Assembly: GCA_964483175.1 (NCBI GenBank)
Contig: CAZAAT010000008.1
Coordinates: 1-42,874 of the forward strand
Origin: JAAYHC01 sp964483175
GTDB lineage: Bacteria; Bacillota; UBA5301
Direction: 5' to 3'
Length of the DNA stretch: 42,874 bases
The notes beneath the pieces are model-generated. The model worked only from the letters and a program-made list of their open reading frames with translations, was not told where the DNA came from and did no database searches. Numbering within the stretch: the first letter of the stretch is position 1; each line of letters starts with the position of its first letter. Shown here piece after piece: positions 39,744 to 42,874 of the stretch. Both the position numbers and the translations under genes were made by a program.

Positions 39744-40664
39744 ATGAATTTACGTGAAAACGAGCAGCGTCTGTTGTCTGAATTGATCGGCCGGACAGCT
39801 GATGGTGAAGGTGCATTCAGCTTACGCAAAGACGGCGAAAGCGCTGTTCTTCGATCAAGCGATCAGATTACCATTACCAAAAAAGAAGACCGGCCCGGCA
39901 TCAACGTCATAATTGCTGATGGAGCGACCGAATCCGTGCATGTTCCGGTGCTCTTAACCAAAACCGGCCACCAGGAGCGGGTCTATAACACCTTTATCGT
40001 TGGAGATAACTGTGATGTGCAGATTATCGCCGGGTGCGGCATTCACAACCCTGGCGAGGATACCTCAGCCCATGATGGTGTACACGAGATTGTCGTGGGA
40101 GAAAATTCCCGGGTGGTCTATACTGAAAAGCATGTCGGCGAGGGTGGTGGCCAGGGCAAACGGGTGATGAATCCACAGACCAAGGTTAAAGTAGGTGCCA
40201 ATTCAGCAATAATAATGAATATGGCCCAAATCGGCGGGATTGATGATGCCTATCGGCAGACAGAGATTGAGCTGGCTGAGAAAGCATCGGTGAAAATTTC
40301 TGAACGGGTGATGACCGAGGGAGAACAGCAGACCGAGTCCAAGGTGATTATTAACATGAACGGGGACGGGGCCAGCTCCTTGATCGAATCTCGTTCAGTG
40401 GCCAAAGGCCGGTCGTATCAGGTTATTGAGACGATGATTAATGCCAGCCGCCCGTCAAAGGGACATGTTGAGTGTAATTCACTGCTGATGGACGAGGGCA
40501 AGGTTAAGTCGATTCCTGGTCTTAATGCGCAGAGCCCGGAGGCTGAATTGACCCATGAGGCGGCAATCGGCAAAATTGCCGGGGAACAGCTGATTAAGTT
40601 GATGTCACTTGGGCTAACCGAGCAAGAAGCACAAGAAGCAATTTTGGCCGGGTTCATGAAGTAG
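39744..40664 (+). CDS. sufB: SufB/SufD family Fe-S scaffold protein (short form)
   Basis: The 306-residue protein is the core SufB/SufD beta-helix: VYNTFIVGDNCDVQIIAGCG, ENSRVVYTEKHVGEG, RSVAKGRSYQVIETMINASR, GHVECNSLLMDEG, and PELTHEAAIGKIAGEQLIKL-type end (AELTHEAAIGKI) with the conserved His/Glu. It is far shorter than SufB of full SUF systems (about 470 residues), matching the two-gene SufBC (SMS) systems of many anaerobes and archaea. ATG 39744 follows TTAGGAGG. It is expected to form a complex with SufC. Confidence 0.92.
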   Translation: MNLRENEQRLLSELIGRTADGEGAFSLRKDGESAVLRSSDQITITKKEDRPGINVIIADGATESVHVPVLLTKTGHQERVYNTFIVGDNCDVQIIAGCGIHNPGEDTSAHDGVHEIVVGENSRVVYTEKHVGEGGGQGKRVMNPQTKVKVGANSAIIMNMAQIGGIDDAYRQTEIELAEKASVKISERVMTEGEQQTESKVIINMNGDGASSLIESRSVAKGRSYQVIETMINASRPSKGHVECNSLLMDEGKVKSIPGLNAQSPEAELTHEAAIGKIAGEQLIKLMSLGLTEQEAQEAILAGFMK

Positions 40665-40686
40665 CGGCGAAAAGAGGCGCTAATAG

Positions 40687-41078
40687 ATGGCAGAGGTGTT
40701 TAGTTCACCGGTTTTTAGCCCCGCTGCTCGGTTTTTTGAGGTGTTGATCTGGCTATTGGCCATCGGTCAGGTGATGCAGCATTTGACCAATGTCGCAACT
40801 TACGTGGCTTATGCCGGAGGCTAAGCGCCTATGGCTACGGTGTTACCAAGGTGCAAGCCGAAGGTTGTACCGGCCCCGTCAAGTTGATTTATACGATTAT
40901 TAAACGTAAAAACTTGCCGAATGCGGTTGCGCTGATTAAAGAGGTTAACCCCAAAGCATTCTTTTCAATCGAGGATGCCCGGACCGCCAGTGAGGGAATC
41001 TTTCCGGCGCCGCCCAAACCTGACGGAACTCAGCGTAGCCATCTCAATAGACTCAAATTACGCAAGGCTTCAAAATAG
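40687..41078 (+). pseudogene. Decayed UPF0316 (DUF5698/DUF2179) membrane protein gene
   Basis: ATG 40687 opens a frame that from residue 16 resembles the middle of UPF0316 proteins (FFEVLIWLLAIGQVMQHLTN, VATYVAYAGG) and stops at TAA 40822-40824. Immediately after, in another frame, the sequence continues with the family's C-terminal DUF2179 part: AYGYGVTKVQAEGCTGPVKL, IYTIIKRKNLPNAVALIKEV, NPKAFFSIEDARTASEGIFP, to the stop at 41078. The N-terminal helix and roughly 40 residues in the middle are missing, so it reads as a gene with at least two deletions. An assembly error is the other explanation. Confidence 0.75.
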
Positions 41079-41089
41079 GGTGATTGAAT

Positions 41090-42874
41090 TTGAATTTGAT
41101 AACGGTCATAGCGCAAGAATTAAAGCTCAACGAGTGGCAGGTTGCCAACACGATTGAGCTTTTTGATTCTGGAAATACGATCCCGTTTGTGGCGCGGTAC
41201 CGCAAGGAACAAACGGGAGAACTGGATGAAGAGGTTCTGCGCCGGTTGCAGGAACGCTTAGCATATTTGCGGGCGCTCGAGGCGCGTAAACAGGAGATCC
41301 TCCGCCTCATCGAAGAACAAGGTAAGCTGACCGCCGAGTTGCGGGCGGAGATCGAGGCAGCTACCATCGTTCAACAGGTTGAGGATATCTACCGACCATA
41401 CCGGCCCAAACGCCGTACCCGAGCTAGCGTGGCCAAAGAAAAAGGGCTAGAACCATTGGCCGATCTGATCTGGACCCAGCGAGATCTCGGCAGCTCTTTA
41501 GAGCAGATAGCCGAGGAATATCTCAATGCTGATAAAGAAGTTGTTACGAGTGCGGATGCCCTCTCCGGAGCCAGAGATATTCTGGCTGAGCGGATCGCTG
41601 ATGATGCCGAGATCAGGCAGAAATTGCGGGCTCTGACCTGGCAAAAAGGTGAAATGGTCAGTTCGTTAGCGGGTGAAGATCCGCAAGGGGTCTACCAAAT
41701 GTACGCCGAATACCGGGAGCCGCTGCGTAAGCTGCCGCCGCACCGGGTCTTAGCGCTGAACCGCGGGGAAAAAGATGAGGTTTTAAAGGTCCAAATCAAT
41801 CTGGCCGACCATGCTGAGCCGGTCAACGCCATCGTACGCCTGGTGGTTAAGCCGGACTCCCCATGGCCGGCGGTGCTGGCCGAAATCGCCGAGGATGCTT
41901 ATAAACGGTTGATCGCCCCCTCGATCGAGCGTGAACTGCGCAATGAGCTGACCCAACGAGCCGAAGCTCAAGCCATCGAGGTCTTTGCTCGCAATCTCAG
42001 GGCGCTCTTGCTGCAACCACCGCTAAAAGGCCATGTTGTTTTGGGGATAGACCCGGGTTTCCGCACCGGCTGTAAAGTAGCGGTTGTCAACTCCTATGGT
42101 GATCTGTTGGAGGTCGCGACAATTTATCCTCACCCACCCCAGAAACAAGTTGCCCAGGCCCAACAGACCCTCGCGGCTTTAGTAGCCAAATATGAGGTGA
42201 GCTTGATTGCTATCGGTAATGGGACTGCTTCTAGGGAAACAGAGCTACTGGTAGTGGAGTTGCTTGCCGCTCTTGCTCGAGATGGGCGACAGAAAGTCCA
42301 ATATATTATTGCCAGTGAAGCCGGGGCTTCGGTATATTCGGCATCCCCGTTAGCCAGAGAGGAGTTTCCTGATCTCGATGTCTCGATGCGTGGTGCGGTT
42401 TCGATTGCGCGGCGGGTTCAAGACCCCTTGGCTGAGTTGGTAAAGATTGATCCAAAATCCATCGGGGTTGGCCAGTATCAGCATGATGTAAACCAAGCTA
42501 AGCTAGCGGAGGCTCTTGCCGGGGTGGTCGAATCCTGTGTGAACTTCGTCGGTGTCGATCTTAACACCGCCTCAAGCAGCTTGCTTAGTTATGTTGCCGG
42601 GATCACCAAACAAGTAGCCAAAAATATTGTTGCTTATCGCCAAGAGCAGGGCGGATTTCGTTCGCGAGCCGAACTCCTAAAGGTTTCTCGCTTAGGGCCA
42701 GCCACTTTCCAACAATGTGCGGGGTTTCTGCGGATCGCGGATAGCGGGGAGCCGCTGGATAACACCGCCGTACACCCGGAGTCCTACGAATTAGCGCGGC
42801 AAATACTCGACGATCATCCGGATAAGTCGATGTTACAGGCGGCGGATGCCCAAGAGCTGGCTCGCAAATATGGG
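41090..42874 (+). CDS. tex: RNA-binding transcription accessory protein Tex, 3' end cut off by window edge
   Basis: Tex is a nucleic-acid-binding protein linked to transcription and stress tolerance. The frame runs 595 codons to the window end. Visible in order: N-terminal helical part (ELKLNEWQVANTIELFDSGN, IPFVARYRKEQTGELDEEVL), DIYRPYRPKRRTRASVAKEK, the YqgF RNase H-like domain (VVLGIDPGFRTGCKVAVVNS, YIIASEAGASVYSASPLARE), and the helix-hairpin-helix part (VGQYQHDVNQAKL, VDLNTASSSLLSYVAGITKQ). The C-terminal S1 domain lies outside the window. TTG 41090, six bases after AGGGTGA, is the most likely start; TTG 41084 and 41096 are also in frame. It begins 12 bases after the UPF0316 remnant. 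Confidence 0.95.
   Translation, partial: MNLITVIAQELKLNEWQVANTIELFDSGNTIPFVARYRKEQTGELDEEVLRRLQERLAYLRALEARKQEILRLIEEQGKLTAELRAEIEAATIVQQVEDIYRPYRPKRRTRASVAKEKGLEPLADLIWTQRDLGSSLEQIAEEYLNADKEVVTSADALSGARDILAERIADDAEIRQKLRALTWQKGEMVSSLAGEDPQGVYQMYAEYREPLRKLPPHRVLALNRGEKDEVLKVQINLADHAEPVNAIVRLVVKPDSPWPAVLAEIAEDAYKRLIAPSIERELRNELTQRAEAQAIEVFARNLRALLLQPPLKGHVVLGIDPGFRTGCKVAVVNSYGDLLEVATIYPHPPQKQVAQAQQTLAALVAKYEVSLIAIGNGTASRETELLVVELLAALARDGRQKVQYIIASEAGASVYSASPLAREEFPDLDVSMRGAVSIARRVQDPLAELVKIDPKSIGVGQYQHDVNQAKLAEALAGVVESCVNFVGVDLNTASSSLLSYVAGITKQVAKNIVAYRQEQGGFRSRAELLKVSRLGPATFQQCAGFLRIADSGEPLDNTAVHPESYELARQILDDHPDKSMLQAADAQELARKYG

Noticed and set aside
1..42874. CRISPR arrays, insertion sequences, integrases, phage genes or att sites
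   Set aside because: No regularly spaced repeats, transposase or integrase motifs were seen; the tRNA genes have no partial 3' copies that I could find nearby.

Overview
This window looks like a piece of chromosome from an endospore-forming, anaerobic member of the Firmicutes (Bacillota) that very probably has an outer membrane. Spore-former evidence: the left third keeps the Bacillus-like order mfd - spoVT - SpoVB/YabM-type flippase - yabN (mazG) - yabP - yabQ - divIC - yabR, with hup and a SpoIID-type gene inserted. Diderm evidence: two secreted proteins that look like outer-membrane beta-barrels (19367-20350 and 37486-38487, both ending in an aromatic residue), a LolA-like periplasmic carrier with a LolCDE-like ABC transporter, and solute-binding proteins whose signal peptides lack a lipobox. 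Limnochordia or a similar diderm clostridial lineage is my best guess; it is inference, not proof.

Layout. 1-11000: DNA repair, sporulation and division genes. 11045-11407: a tRNA operon (initiator Met, elongator Met, Lys-CTT) with a strong promoter and a terminator, followed by rtcB. 12743-14646: a Tat-exported split-Soret-type cytochrome c on the minus strand with one in-frame UGA that is very likely selenocysteine, divergent from a 4Fe-4S protein. 14674-20350: a TetR-controlled operon (TetR, ABC ATPase, two FtsX-like permeases, LolA-like carrier, beta-barrel), a candidate trans-envelope lipid or lipoprotein pathway. 20366-26157: a FecCD-type importer operon behind a structured leader with an intrinsic terminator whose 3' half resembles the molybdenum/tungsten-cofactor riboswitch; it contains a small Ig-like protein, a binding protein, a TiaS-like protein and a paralogous Ig-binding-protein fusion. 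26209-30230: a chemoreceptor on the minus strand, then an ABC-F ATPase preceded by a 12-codon leader peptide and mutually exclusive RNA hairpins. 30517-35162: an unknown small protein, a cation P-type ATPase behind a metal-type riboswitch candidate and a Fur-like box, a membrane protein and a cis-prenyltransferase homologue. 35146-37342: two tandem Gfo/Idh/MocA oxidoreductases. 37486 to the end: a beta-barrel protein, a small membrane protein, a minimal SufC-SufB pair, a decayed UPF0316 gene, and the start of tex, which runs off the window.

The most notable items are the selenocysteine candidate with a well-placed SECIS hairpin, the ABC-F attenuator, the TetR/Lol-like/barrel operon with its operator, the two riboswitch-like leaders, and the initiator tRNA that lacks two of the usual three anticodon-stem G-C pairs. 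All functional names rest on reading motifs by eye; no database search was possible.
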